From: JABWBD01 sp040768665
GTDB taxonomy: Bacteria; Planctomycetota; Planctomycetia; Pirellulales; Thermoguttaceae
Assembly (NCBI GenBank): GCA_040768665.1
Contig: JAXGMN010000018.1
Location: 1-64,000, forward strand
DNA length: 64,000 nt
Reading direction: 5' to 3'
Of this stretch, positions 9,635 to 17,100 are shown piece after piece; the first letter of the stretch is position 1, and each line of letters opens with the position of its first letter. The notes beneath the pieces are model-generated. The model was not told the DNA's origin. It did no database searches and worked only from the letters and a program-made list of their open reading frames with translations. A program made the position numbers and the translations under genes.

Positions 9635-10954
9635 ATGCGGTGGATGCTTGTTTTCAGCCTTTCGATAGTGGCAATTTCCGCGGCGGAGGCAGCTCCGCCG
9701 GAGTTGATCGTTGATATCGACTTCAACGATGAGGTGATGATCCGCCCGGAGCCGATCACCGAAGCGGAGGTCGAGCAACTCGTCCGCGATCTTCACGCCC
9801 ACGGTGCACAAACGCTGCTGGTGCGGATGGGATACCTCGGCTACCTGCCGTATCGCACGAACCTCAGTTATCCCATTGGCTTCGACGCGGACCATGCCCG
9901 GCAGCATCCGTTCCGCCGCAACCTCGATCCCGACAGGCTGAGCGAGTTCATCGAGAGCCGACAGAAAGCCAATGCCCGATATCGAAAAGTCATCGAGGCG
10001 TTCAATCCTCCGGAAGTGTTCATTCGTGTGGGACATCAACTCGGGATGAAGGTCGTCCTGTGGGTCGACATCTTCGACGATGGATACAGCGGTTATCGCT
10101 CGAAATTCATCGACGAGCACCCGCATTGCCAGTGGACTGCACGCGACGGAAAGACCCGCTTCGAGGGCTTGATCAGCTACGCCTGGCCGGAATCGCGGGC
10201 CTTCCGGGTGGCCCAGGCCAAGGAACTCCTCGACCTCGGAGCCGACGGCATTCACTGTTCGACCAGTGCCCATTGCCGCCATCTTCCGAACGTGCAGCAG
10301 AACGACGCCTATGGCTACGAGGAACCGATCGTCGAGGAATACCGGCGGCGGTACGGGGTCGACATCCGGACCGCTCCGGAGTTCGACAGAGAGGCATGGC
10401 ACACGATCAAGGGCGAATTCATGAACCAGCTCTACCGGGAACTTGCGGAGGTATGCCATCAGCGAGGCAAGGAGTTCTGGGTAGGGCTTCAACTCGGCGA
10501 ATACACGCACCTCTCGGCCGACCCCTATTTCAGCGAGAATGTCGTCGCACGTTACCGCAATCTCTGGCGAGAGCTCGTCGATGACCAAGTGGCCGACGCC
10601 TTTATCGTCGGCGATTACGAGATTTGCTCGACCCCGGACCACGCCTACTGGAAGGCCAAGGCGCTGACGCCTGACCCGGGCAACGACCTCTTCGCCTGGG
10701 CGGCGAGCTACTACCAGCCGCACTGCAAGGGCAGAACGAAGTTGTACCTCTTCGGAGAATGGCTCCCCGGTTCCACGCAGGCGCTTGAGGCCCGGCTGTC
10801 ATTCTGGTCAGACAAAGTCCTTGCCTCAGGGTTCGATGGCATGGATCTCCATGAGGCGATGAACTTCGAGAAGACTCCCCGCGGCATGGAGCTGCTCAAG
10901 CGTGCCCGCGATCGACTGGACGGCAAGGACGTGCCTCCGCTCGACAAGCAGTAG
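9635..10954 (+). CDS. Secreted glycosidase-like TIM-barrel protein
   Basis: Predicted 439 residues from the ATG at 9635, which follows AGGAGAG at good spacing. The frame runs further upstream without a better start. A signal peptide is visible at the N-terminus (MRWMLVFSLSIVAISAAEAA). The body looks like the COG1649/GHL10-type TIM-barrel glycosidase-like family, with strand motifs such as GMKVVLWVDIFDD and LLDLGADGIHC and tryptophan-rich loops. Many planctomycete proteins of this kind are exported and act, or are thought to act, on glycans, but the substrate cannot be read here. The stop lies 12 bases from the end of the convergent SpsF-like gene. Assignment to a specific GH family is uncertain. 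Confidence 0.6.
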   Translation: MRWMLVFSLSIVAISAAEAAPPELIVDIDFNDEVMIRPEPITEAEVEQLVRDLHAHGAQTLLVRMGYLGYLPYRTNLSYPIGFDADHARQHPFRRNLDPDRLSEFIESRQKANARYRKVIEAFNPPEVFIRVGHQLGMKVVLWVDIFDDGYSGYRSKFIDEHPHCQWTARDGKTRFEGLISYAWPESRAFRVAQAKELLDLGADGIHCSTSAHCRHLPNVQQNDAYGYEEPIVEEYRRRYGVDIRTAPEFDREAWHTIKGEFMNQLYRELAEVCHQRGKEFWVGLQLGEYTHLSADPYFSENVVARYRNLWRELVDDQVADAFIVGDYEICSTPDHAYWKAKALTPDPGNDLFAWAASYYQPHCKGRTKLYLFGEWLPGSTQALEARLSFWSDKVLASGFDGMDLHEAMNFEKTPRGMELLKRARDRLDGKDVPPLDKQ

Positions 10955-10966
10955 CGGTCCCAAGGC

Positions 10967-11707
10967 TTATCCTTCGACCAGATGTTTCTGCCGAATGCCA
11001 CAGTTGAGCTCCGAGAGCGAAGGCTCCTCCGTGAGCAGCCGGTATACGTCGGCCCAAGAGAAGCAATCCTCTGGTCCGAGTCGGGCGTAGATGGCCCGAA
11101 GTAGTTCGAGATCCTCAAGCGTATCGACACACCATCGGTTCGCGCTGAGGTCCTCACGGCCGATCACCGGCAGCAGGATGAACTGCTCGGGGTGCTGGTA
11201 GAGATAGGGCGTGACATGGATTCGCTGGTATTCTTCGGTCGCCTCACGCCAAGCCCGCTCCAGGGCCGCTGCGGTCATCACTTCCGTATCCAGACCCCGC
11301 GGATACGTCCGATGCAGCGTATTGGAGGCGTAGTCGGGCTCCATGTCGAGAAATGCGCGAATCACGCGATCGCTCACCTCCGGATCGATCAGCGGGCAAT
11401 CCGACGTGACGCGGACCACCACGTCGGCGCGGTGGGCGATCGCCGCGTGGTAATAGCGGTCGAGGACATCGTCCTCGCTGCCCCGAAAGCAGGCAACCCC
11501 CAACTGCCGGCACTGTTGGGCAACGGGGTCGTCGGCGCTGTTGGTGCTGGTGGCAACGACAACCTCGTCGACGAGCTTGGCACGCACCGTCCGCCGGACA
11601 ACCCTCGCCAGCATGGTGCGCCCGCCGAGGTCGCGGAGCACCTTGCCGGGAAGCCGCGTGCTGCCCATGCGGGCCTGGATAACTGCTACGACACTTCTTC
11701 GCATCAT
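10967..11707 (-). CDS. SpsF/NeuA-type cytidylyltransferase
   Basis: Predicted 246 residues from the first of two adjacent ATGs (11707 or 11704), with AAGGGG just upstream. The opening VVAVIQARMGSTRLPGKVL is the nucleotide-binding signature of the SpsF/CMP-KDO/NeuA family (COG1861), followed by VVVATSTN, a DVLDRYY segment and VRVTSDCPLIDP. The length is normal for the family. Members activate an acidic sugar with CTP or act in spore-coat or surface-glycan synthesis. The particular sugar is unknown. The longer open frame upstream of 11707 is in low-complexity intergenic DNA and is rejected as coding. The gene is divergent from the phosphoesterase at 12049. Confidence 0.85.
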   Translation of the reverse strand: MMRRSVVAVIQARMGSTRLPGKVLRDLGGRTMLARVVRRTVRAKLVDEVVVATSTNSADDPVAQQCRQLGVACFRGSEDDVLDRYYHAAIAHRADVVVRVTSDCPLIDPEVSDRVIRAFLDMEPDYASNTLHRTYPRGLDTEVMTAAALERAWREATEEYQRIHVTPYLYQHPEQFILLPVIGREDLSANRWCVDTLEDLELLRAIYARLGPEDCFSWADVYRLLTEEPSLSELNCGIRQKHLVEG

Positions 11708-12048
11708 CGAGCCGCCCCTTCTTCGAACGTGAAAATCGCCGCAGGAAAGCGGTATGGTAAGAACAGCCGGAAAATGGGTCAAACCCAGTTTGGCTCGCCC
11801 AAAGCAGGTTCTCTGCGACTTGTTCGGGGGGCCGCACCTGCTATACTGACTCGAACTGCAAACGCCACCACCGACCCCGCCTCGGTGGGGCGGTGTTTGG
11901 CAACTACAAACCGCACCCCGCCGGGCGTTTGTACTTGCCAAATCCCACACCACGGGGATAAACCCGGTCGTGGCGTTAACAGTCTGAGTCGTGACGTGGG
12001 GCATCCCGTCAGTTCCGCCTCGCCCTACGCAAGCCAAGCCACGCTGCC
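11708..12048. other. Divergent intergenic region with imperfect palindromes
   Basis: This 341-base gap separates two divergent genes. It contains a candidate plus-strand promoter (11820-11847) and, at about 11859-11960, G/C-rich imperfect inverted repeats in which the heptamer CAAACGC and its complement recur. They may be an old palindromic element or regulatory structure. No protein is supported. Confidence 0.35.
11820..11847 (+). promoter_or_regulatory. Candidate promoter for the DHH phosphoesterase
   Basis: TTGTTC (11820-11825), a 16-base spacer and TATACT (11842-11847). It would give a leader of about 195 bases before the start at 12049. The -10 agrees with the TATACT used by several other candidate promoters in the window. 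The -35 is only a partial match. Confidence 0.35.
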
Positions 12049-13107
12049 ATGGCACCGAGCAAGCCGAACCGATCCGAGCGTCTCCTGCACGTTCTCGACC
12101 CCTACGCGCAAGTCCTCGCGGTTACGCACGACAACCCCGATCCCGATGCAATTGCCAGCGGCTGGGCGATCGTCTGGATGGTTCAGCAGAAGCTCGGCAA
12201 GCCGGCGCGTCTGCTCGGTGGTGGAGATATCGTGCGCGCGGAAAACAAGCACATGTTGCATCTGCTGCGCCCGCCCATGGAACTGGTTCGCAATATCGCC
12301 TGTCCACCGGGCGCCGCGGTCGTGCTGGTCGACTGCGGCCCGGGCAGCGAGAACCATCTTTTCGCGTCGGACTGCGTTCCGCCGGTAGCGGTGATCGACC
12401 ACCATTCGCTGGACGGCCGCCGACGATTGCCCCGGCTCGCCTTCCGCGACATACGCCCCCGAATCGCCGCCTCCGCGACGATCGCGGCGTGCTACCTTCG
12501 CGAACAGAAGCTCGAGCCGAGCGAACAGTTGGCAACCGCGCTGATGTACGCCATTCGCACGGAGACTCGGGGAACGCAGACCTATCACTCCCGCACGGAT
12601 CGCTCCGCCATGCTGTGGCTGACCGAGCGAGCCAATTTCACGCAACTAGCCGAGATCGAAAACGCACCGCTCTCTGTCGAGTATTTCTCCGACATGGCGC
12701 TTGCCCTGCAGAATACCCGGCTCTATGGCGATGCGGCTTACTGCCTGTTGCCCCGCGCCAGCGGAGCGGAAATCGTCGGCGAGGTGGCGGATCTCCTGAT
12801 CCGGTGCGAGTCGATTCGCCGCGTCTTGTGCGGCGCCGTGTTGTATGGGGATCTGGTCGTTTCGGTGCGAACCGACTATGGGGCCGAGAACGCCACCGCG
12901 CTGGTTCAGACCACATTGCAGGGCATCGGCCAGGCGGGCGGACACAGCCATCGCGCAGGAGGAAAGATCCCCGGCGTCGACGGCAGCCCCATTCTAGGCA
13001 GCAAGTTGGAGAACGAGCTCCGCCGGCGTTGGCTGTCTGCCTGCGGACTGCCCCTCGGCGACGGCACCCACCTTATCGCACGGCAGGAAATCGCGCGAAA
13101 TCTCTGA
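12049..13107 (+). CDS. DHH/DHHA1-family phosphoesterase (NrnA/RecJ-like)
   Basis: A 352-residue cytosolic hydrolase. The DHH domain shows the metal-binding motifs HDNPDPDA (about residues 24-31), VLVDCGP and VIDHHSLDG, and the C-terminal DHHA1 domain shows GGHSHRAGGKI, where substrate binds. Relatives include NrnA oligoribonuclease/PAP phosphatase, c-di-AMP phosphodiesterases and polyphosphate or nucleotide hydrolases, so the exact substrate is open. The length suits a stand-alone NrnA-like enzyme. The start at 12049 places ATG at the first conserved segment. It is transcribed away from the cytidylyltransferase and ends 38 bases before the convergent response-regulator gene. Confidence 0.85.
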   Translation: MAPSKPNRSERLLHVLDPYAQVLAVTHDNPDPDAIASGWAIVWMVQQKLGKPARLLGGGDIVRAENKHMLHLLRPPMELVRNIACPPGAAVVLVDCGPGSENHLFASDCVPPVAVIDHHSLDGRRRLPRLAFRDIRPRIAASATIAACYLREQKLEPSEQLATALMYAIRTETRGTQTYHSRTDRSAMLWLTERANFTQLAEIENAPLSVEYFSDMALALQNTRLYGDAAYCLLPRASGAEIVGEVADLLIRCESIRRVLCGAVLYGDLVVSVRTDYGAENATALVQTTLQGIGQAGGHSHRAGGKIPGVDGSPILGSKLENELRRRWLSACGLPLGDGTHLIARQEIARNL

Positions 13108-13145
13108 TGCGCGGCATGGCCTTTACATGTCGAGCCTCGGCCGGA

Positions 13146-13742
13146 CTACTCCGGCTCGATGGCCGCTTCCGCCACCAGGATCAACTTCGCGACCTCGACC
13201 AGCTTGAGATTCTTCTGGCTCGCCAGCTTCTGGAGCCTTCGGAAGGCGGCCGGTTCGTCCATGTTGCCGCGTTTCATCAGGATTCCCTTCGCCCGCTCGA
13301 TCGTCTTGCGGTCTTCCAAAGCCTGGCGAAGGTCAGTCGCCTCGCGGCGGAGTTGTTGGAACTGGCGGAATCGCCCCATGGCAATCGCGATCGCGGGTTC
13401 CAGGTCGGCTTGCTTGATCGGCTTGACGAGATACGCCAGGATATGCTCCGCGCTTGCGCGCTGGATGGTGTCCGCGTCGTGATAGGCGGAAACGAGGATT
13501 ACCGGCACCGGTTCCCCGCAACAGATCTCGGCTGCGGCTTCAATCCCATCCATTTCCGGCATTCGGACGTCGACAATCAGAAGGTCCGGCCGCGAAACCC
13601 GGCACAACTGGATCAGTTCTCGCCCGTTGCGAGCGACGGCCACGACTTCATGGCCCATCGCGGGAAGGATGGTTGCGAAGTAATCCCGCATGTCGGGCTC
13701 ATCGTCAGCGACGGCGATACGCAGGCACGGGTTCACGGTCAC
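13146..13742 (-). CDS. ANTAR-domain response regulator (RNA-binding antiterminator type)
   Basis: A 198-residue protein. The receiver domain occupies residues 7-125 with acidic pocket DDE, phospho-acceptor Asp58 in LLIVDVRMPEMDG and Lys107 in LVKPI. A helical linker leads to an ANTAR domain (about 128-190) with the usual TIERAKGILM segment. ANTAR regulators bind paired RNA hairpins and prevent transcription termination, so this one probably acts on mRNA leaders rather than DNA. The start is a GTG at 13742 that overlaps the histidine-kinase stop by four bases (GTGA), which implies translational coupling. The partner kinase is therefore the gene immediately upstream. The target transcript is unknown. 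Confidence 0.9.
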   Translation of the reverse strand: MTVNPCLRIAVADDEPDMRDYFATILPAMGHEVVAVARNGRELIQLCRVSRPDLLIVDVRMPEMDGIEAAAEICCGEPVPVILVSAYHDADTIQRASAEHILAYLVKPIKQADLEPAIAIAMGRFRQFQQLRREATDLRQALEDRKTIERAKGILMKRGNMDEPAAFRRLQKLASQKNLKLVEVAKLILVAEAAIEPE

Positions 13743-15439
13743 TCCTTTGGTAACGTCACAATCAGTTCGGCGCCGCAGCCGTCGGCGTCGTCGGCCGCAA
13801 TCTCGCCCCCATGGGCTTCGACGATCCGCTTGCTGATCGCCATTCCCAATCCAGTTCCCTGGGTTTTCGTCGTGAAGAAGGGATCGAAGATCCGCTTTCG
13901 CTGGTCCGGGCTCAAGCCCGGACCGTTATCTCGAAAACGGATCCGCACGGCCGGGCGTTTGTCGATCTGAGCCTTCTCGAGGCGAACGGTGACCTGCACC
14001 GGATCGCCGCAAGCCGCCAAGGCGTTCTCCAGAATGTTCCGAAACACCCGCTTGACGGCGTAGCGGTCGGCAGCACAGGATTCGCAGAACGGCTCGCATG
14101 AAAGTTCGAGTCGCGTCTGCCTCGTTTTCCGGGCGGGTTCGAGATCACTCCACGCCTCCTCCACCACGCCCGTCAGCCCGAGCGGCTCGCAGCGCACCAC
14201 GATGGGCGCAGCATACTGCCGCACTTCATCGTAGAGTTGGCGGAGGTGATCCTGAGCCGATTGGATTCGATCGACCAGATTCATCGCCGCAGGACGGTCT
14301 CGTACCTCCAGGCTGAGCATTTCCAGGCAGGCTTGGCTCCGTTGCAGGGCGTTGCCGCTTTCGTGGGCCAGGCCGGTGACCATCTGTCCGATGGCGGCAA
14401 GGCGTTCCGCCTGCAGGGCCCGCTGCTGGGCCGTCTTCAGGTCGGTGACGTCCAGGATAATTCCCTGGTAGTGGGTGATCCTCCCCTGCGAGTCCGCCAG
14501 GGCGATCGTGCGATCTTCAATCCAACGAAACTCGCCCTCCTTGTTAATCAGCCGATATTGCTGGAAAAACTCGTGGATCCCTTGCTCCCGGTACTGGATC
14601 AGTTCCGCCTCCAGTCGCGGTACGTCGTCGGGATGTGTGATGCCTGGCCAGGACACTCGACCCGAGAGAAAATCCTCCGCCGTGTAACCGAACTGCCGTA
14701 CATTCTCCGAGACGAATTCCACCGGCCACCCCTCTGTCAGTCGCCAAAGGAAAACTACGGCCGGGCTCCGGTTGACCATCGATTCAAGTTCCTTCAGCCG
14801 ATTCATCGCCGCGTTGAGCGACTGCTGAGCGCCGTAGCGCTCGGTAACGTCGCGTCCGATCGCGACCAGGGCCGTCGCCTTGCTCTGGTCGTCTTCGAGC
14901 GCGGCAATCACGGTCTCGCAGTATCCCTCGGATCCATCTTTGCGGAGGATGGGCACCTCGGCAAGCATTGGTCGCCGCTGCACTATGGCCGCACCGGCCA
15001 TTGCTTTCATACGTTCGACCACCTGCGGAGTGGCAAGCGTGTAGGGCTGCTGCCCCAGCATCTCGTCCTTGGTGTAGCCGAACGTCCGCTCGGCGCCGGG
15101 GTTCCAGTCCAGAATCCGGTGCTCCAGATCAGTCACGAAAATGGCGTCGTGAATGTTGCGGAAGACCTGGGCCCGCCGGCGCAATTCCCGCTCAATTTGG
15201 CGGCGTCGCCGACTGGCCCGCGCGTGAGCGATACACAAAACCATCACCGAACCCAACCAGAGGGCGGACGCCCATGCGAATCGCTCGCTCTGAATCTGGG
15301 CCGCGACGGTGGGGGTTCTCTCGCGAAGGGCCGACTTCCAGGAGAGATGGCCAACCGCAAAAATCAACCAGCCTACTACCCCAATTGCCGCCACAGGAAA
15401 TACCACCGGATCACCAAAATCGCGGAATTTGCGCAGCAT
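13739..15439 (-). CDS. PAS-domain sensor histidine kinase paired with the ANTAR regulator
   Basis: A 566-residue membrane kinase. Two membrane spans lie at about residues 11-30 and 55-72 with a short outer loop. Two PAS domains follow (about 90-205 and 215-335, the second with a PAC-like FRWIEDR segment). The H-box is LAHESGNALQ with His359. The ATPase domain has N-box ILENALAACGD, G1 DNGPGL, F-box FDPFFTTK and G2 GTGLGMAIS. This is a complete kinase that should phosphorylate the regulator encoded directly downstream, with which it overlaps. A short outer loop and two cytoplasmic PAS domains suggest an internal or membrane signal such as redox or a small ligand, which is inference. Confidence 0.9.
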   Translation of the reverse strand: MLRKFRDFGDPVVFPVAAIGVVGWLIFAVGHLSWKSALRERTPTVAAQIQSERFAWASALWLGSVMVLCIAHARASRRRRQIERELRRRAQVFRNIHDAIFVTDLEHRILDWNPGAERTFGYTKDEMLGQQPYTLATPQVVERMKAMAGAAIVQRRPMLAEVPILRKDGSEGYCETVIAALEDDQSKATALVAIGRDVTERYGAQQSLNAAMNRLKELESMVNRSPAVVFLWRLTEGWPVEFVSENVRQFGYTAEDFLSGRVSWPGITHPDDVPRLEAELIQYREQGIHEFFQQYRLINKEGEFRWIEDRTIALADSQGRITHYQGIILDVTDLKTAQQRALQAERLAAIGQMVTGLAHESGNALQRSQACLEMLSLEVRDRPAAMNLVDRIQSAQDHLRQLYDEVRQYAAPIVVRCEPLGLTGVVEEAWSDLEPARKTRQTRLELSCEPFCESCAADRYAVKRVFRNILENALAACGDPVQVTVRLEKAQIDKRPAVRIRFRDNGPGLSPDQRKRIFDPFFTTKTQGTGLGMAISKRIVEAHGGEIAADDADGCGAELIVTLPKE

Positions 15440-15637
15440 TGATCACCGCACGCAATTGATCGCCGTAGGCCGTGTTTACCGAAGAGGAACCGCTCCATCC
15501 TACCGCATTCGCGAAACGGGGGGAACGCGGCTCGCGGAAAACGGCAGAGGGGTGTAGGGGGGAGCCGGACGTCCGGAACGGATTCGCCTCCTTGCGCCTC
15601 GAATCCAGCCATCAGCGGCGATTTTTTTCACCAGCCC

Positions 15638-15666
15638 TTAACAGTTGGTCGAAGGTATGGTATATA
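15638..15666 (+). promoter_or_regulatory. Strong candidate promoter for the Rrf2 gene
   Basis: TTAACA (15638-15643), a 17-base spacer and TATATA (15661-15666), running into another AT. Transcription would begin near 15673, exactly where the first leader hairpin starts, leaving a leader of about 108 bases ahead of the ATG at 15781. Confidence 0.65.
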
Positions 15667-15672
15667 TCGTTC

Positions 15673-15755
15673 GGTGCCGTTCGCGATGGACGGCGCCAAA
15701 TTGGCTACGAGAGCCCCGGCCGACTGTTTACATGCGCGGCCGGGGCTTTTATTTT
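15673..15755 (+). terminator. Intrinsic terminator with upstream hairpins in the Rrf2 leader (possible attenuator)
   Basis: Three structures can be drawn. Hairpin one pairs 15673-15680 with 15690-15697. The terminator pairs AGCCCCGGCCG (15712-15722) perfectly with 15737-15747 and is followed by TTTTATTTT. A small alternative stem pairs GGCT (15703-15706) with AGCC (15712-15715), which would use the first bases of the terminator arm and so compete with it. Because promoter, terminator and the Rrf2 start lie in this order, the terminator would stop the Rrf2 message unless overridden. It could alternatively be the terminator of an unseen small RNA. Confidence 0.6.
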
Positions 15756-15780
15756 GCCCCGTCTGACGTGGAGGGGACCT

Positions 15781-16224
15781 ATGAAATTATCTCAAAGTGT
15801 TACCTACGCGATCCATGCGGTACTGCGGCTGGCACACGGCGACCAAACCGGTCCCGTGGCTTGCGGGAAGTTGGCGGCGGAAGGGAAGATGCCCGAACGC
15901 TTTCTGCTTCAGATCCTGCGGGATTTGGCGAAGCAGGGTATCCTTCACTCGACGAGAGGCGGAGGTGGCGGTTTCGTGTTGGGACGCGCGGCGTACGAGC
16001 TCAGCCTCCTGGAGATTATCGAGGCAGTTGATGGCCCCATTTTGGCAGGGCTGCCTCTGAAGGGTAACTTCCCGGGAGATGCCGGCGAACGCCTTCAGGA
16101 CGCGCTAGACCGGATCACTGAGGAAACCCGCAGGCGACTGCAGGCGATCCATCTCAGCGATCTGATGCCACGGCAGGCGGTTGCTGAAGATGGGGTCCTG
16201 CGACTGCGGCACCCGGTCGCCTGA
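15781..16224 (+). CDS. Rrf2-family transcriptional regulator
   Basis: Predicted 147 residues from the ATG at 15781, five bases after GAGGGG. The frame is open much further upstream but crosses the promoter and terminator. The opening MKLSQSVTYAIHAVLRLA and the winged helix-turn-helix (about 1-75, with PERFLLQILRDLAKQGIL and RGGGGGF) are typical of Rrf2 proteins such as IscR, NsrR and RirA. Unlike the iron-sulfur members it has no cysteine at all, so it is unlikely to carry a cluster and belongs with the cysteine-free group whose ligands are mostly unknown. Its own leader carries a terminator structure. Confidence 0.85.
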   Translation: MKLSQSVTYAIHAVLRLAHGDQTGPVACGKLAAEGKMPERFLLQILRDLAKQGILHSTRGGGGGFVLGRAAYELSLLEIIEAVDGPILAGLPLKGNFPGDAGERLQDALDRITEETRRRLQAIHLSDLMPRQAVAEDGVLRLRHPVA

Positions 16225-16278
16225 GCTGTCACCCGTAGCAGCCCGTTTTGCCTGACGATAGAGACTGGTCTGGCCACT

Positions 16279-16782
16279 CTATCCGCGCGGATACTGCCGG
16301 CAGTACTCATACAAGGCAATCGCTGTTGCCGTCGCTGCATTGTGGGCGTAAGGCAACCGGTACACCGGGATTTCCACGACTCGGTCGACCATCCGCAGCA
16401 CTTCTTCCTCGACTCCCAACCGTTCGTTGCCGATTACCAAGGCGGTCTTGCGCTGAAAACCAAAAGTATAGATCGGCTCCGACGTGGCCGTCTGCTCCAG
16501 CGCGACCAATTCGAATCCCTGCTGGTGGAGTTTCTTCAGCACGGGGGGCAGAGTCCGGTGCAGTTCAATCTCCACAGAATCGCCAATATCCCGGGAGATC
16601 TCCGGCAGAATGCGGGCGTTCCCGCAGCAAATCACCCGCCGCACACCGCAACACCCGGCCGAGCGCACGATCCTCGACAGGTTGACATTGCTCCGCATCG
16701 GCGGGCAAGCCACGACCAACTCGCGCGGACGATCCAGCGCGGCAGGCGGTTTGTGCCGCTGTTGAACAGGTTGGTCTTCCAT
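16279..16782 (-). CDS. SpoU/TrmH-family RNA 2'-O-methyltransferase
   Basis: A 167-residue SPOUT enzyme expected to methylate a ribose in tRNA or rRNA using S-adenosylmethionine. Motif 1 is seen in NVNLSRIVRSAG, motif 2 in ALVIGNERLGV, and motif 3 as VEIPVYRLPYAHNAATATAI, in which the usual Ser-Leu-Asn is replaced by His-Asn-Ala. It is a catalytic-domain-only protein without an N-terminal RNA-binding module, like TrmL or TrmH-short forms. The target nucleotide cannot be inferred. The altered motif 3 is worth noting because it lies in the trefoil knot that binds the cofactor. Confidence 0.82.
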   Translation of the reverse strand: MEDQPVQQRHKPPAALDRPRELVVACPPMRSNVNLSRIVRSAGCCGVRRVICCGNARILPEISRDIGDSVEIELHRTLPPVLKKLHQQGFELVALEQTATSEPIYTFGFQRKTALVIGNERLGVEEEVLRMVDRVVEIPVYRLPYAHNAATATAIALYEYCRQYPRG

Positions 16783-17100
16783 CGTACCTACGTGAAAAGA
16801 GCCAGGGCACTCGCCGAACGGTTGGAAGCGGTCGAGCGAGTCCCCGGCTCCGTGTAGCGTGCTTCACGCTACGGTACCTCTCCGACAATGAATCAACCGG
16901 CGCCGCCAAGAGGCGGAGATCATCTGAAAAGGAATGAGCAAGGGGCGCTCCCGCCTCGATTTCATTCTATATCTCCTCCGCGAATCAGGAAAGACGGGCG
17001 TTGCGCGCTGCACGCTGAGGCTCCTCGCTTGCACACGTCGGTCGCATGTGCCAGACTGTTGCCTAGGTAACGGGCACAAACTTCAAGGAGTCGACTACCG
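16783..17100. other. Divergent gap with a small hairpin
   Basis: About 318 bases between the methyltransferase and the LamG protein gene. GTAGCGTG (16854-16861) and CACGCTAC (16865-16872) form a tight perfect hairpin. The ribosome-binding site AAGGAG of the downstream gene lies near 17083-17088. No gene is visible. Confidence 0.4.

Noticed and set aside
15673..15755. A classic ANTAR target (paired hexaloop hairpins) in the Rrf2 leader
   Set aside because: The first hairpin has a nine-base loop and the second small stem a five-base loop, without the A-x-x-G hexaloop pattern, so only a general attenuator is claimed.
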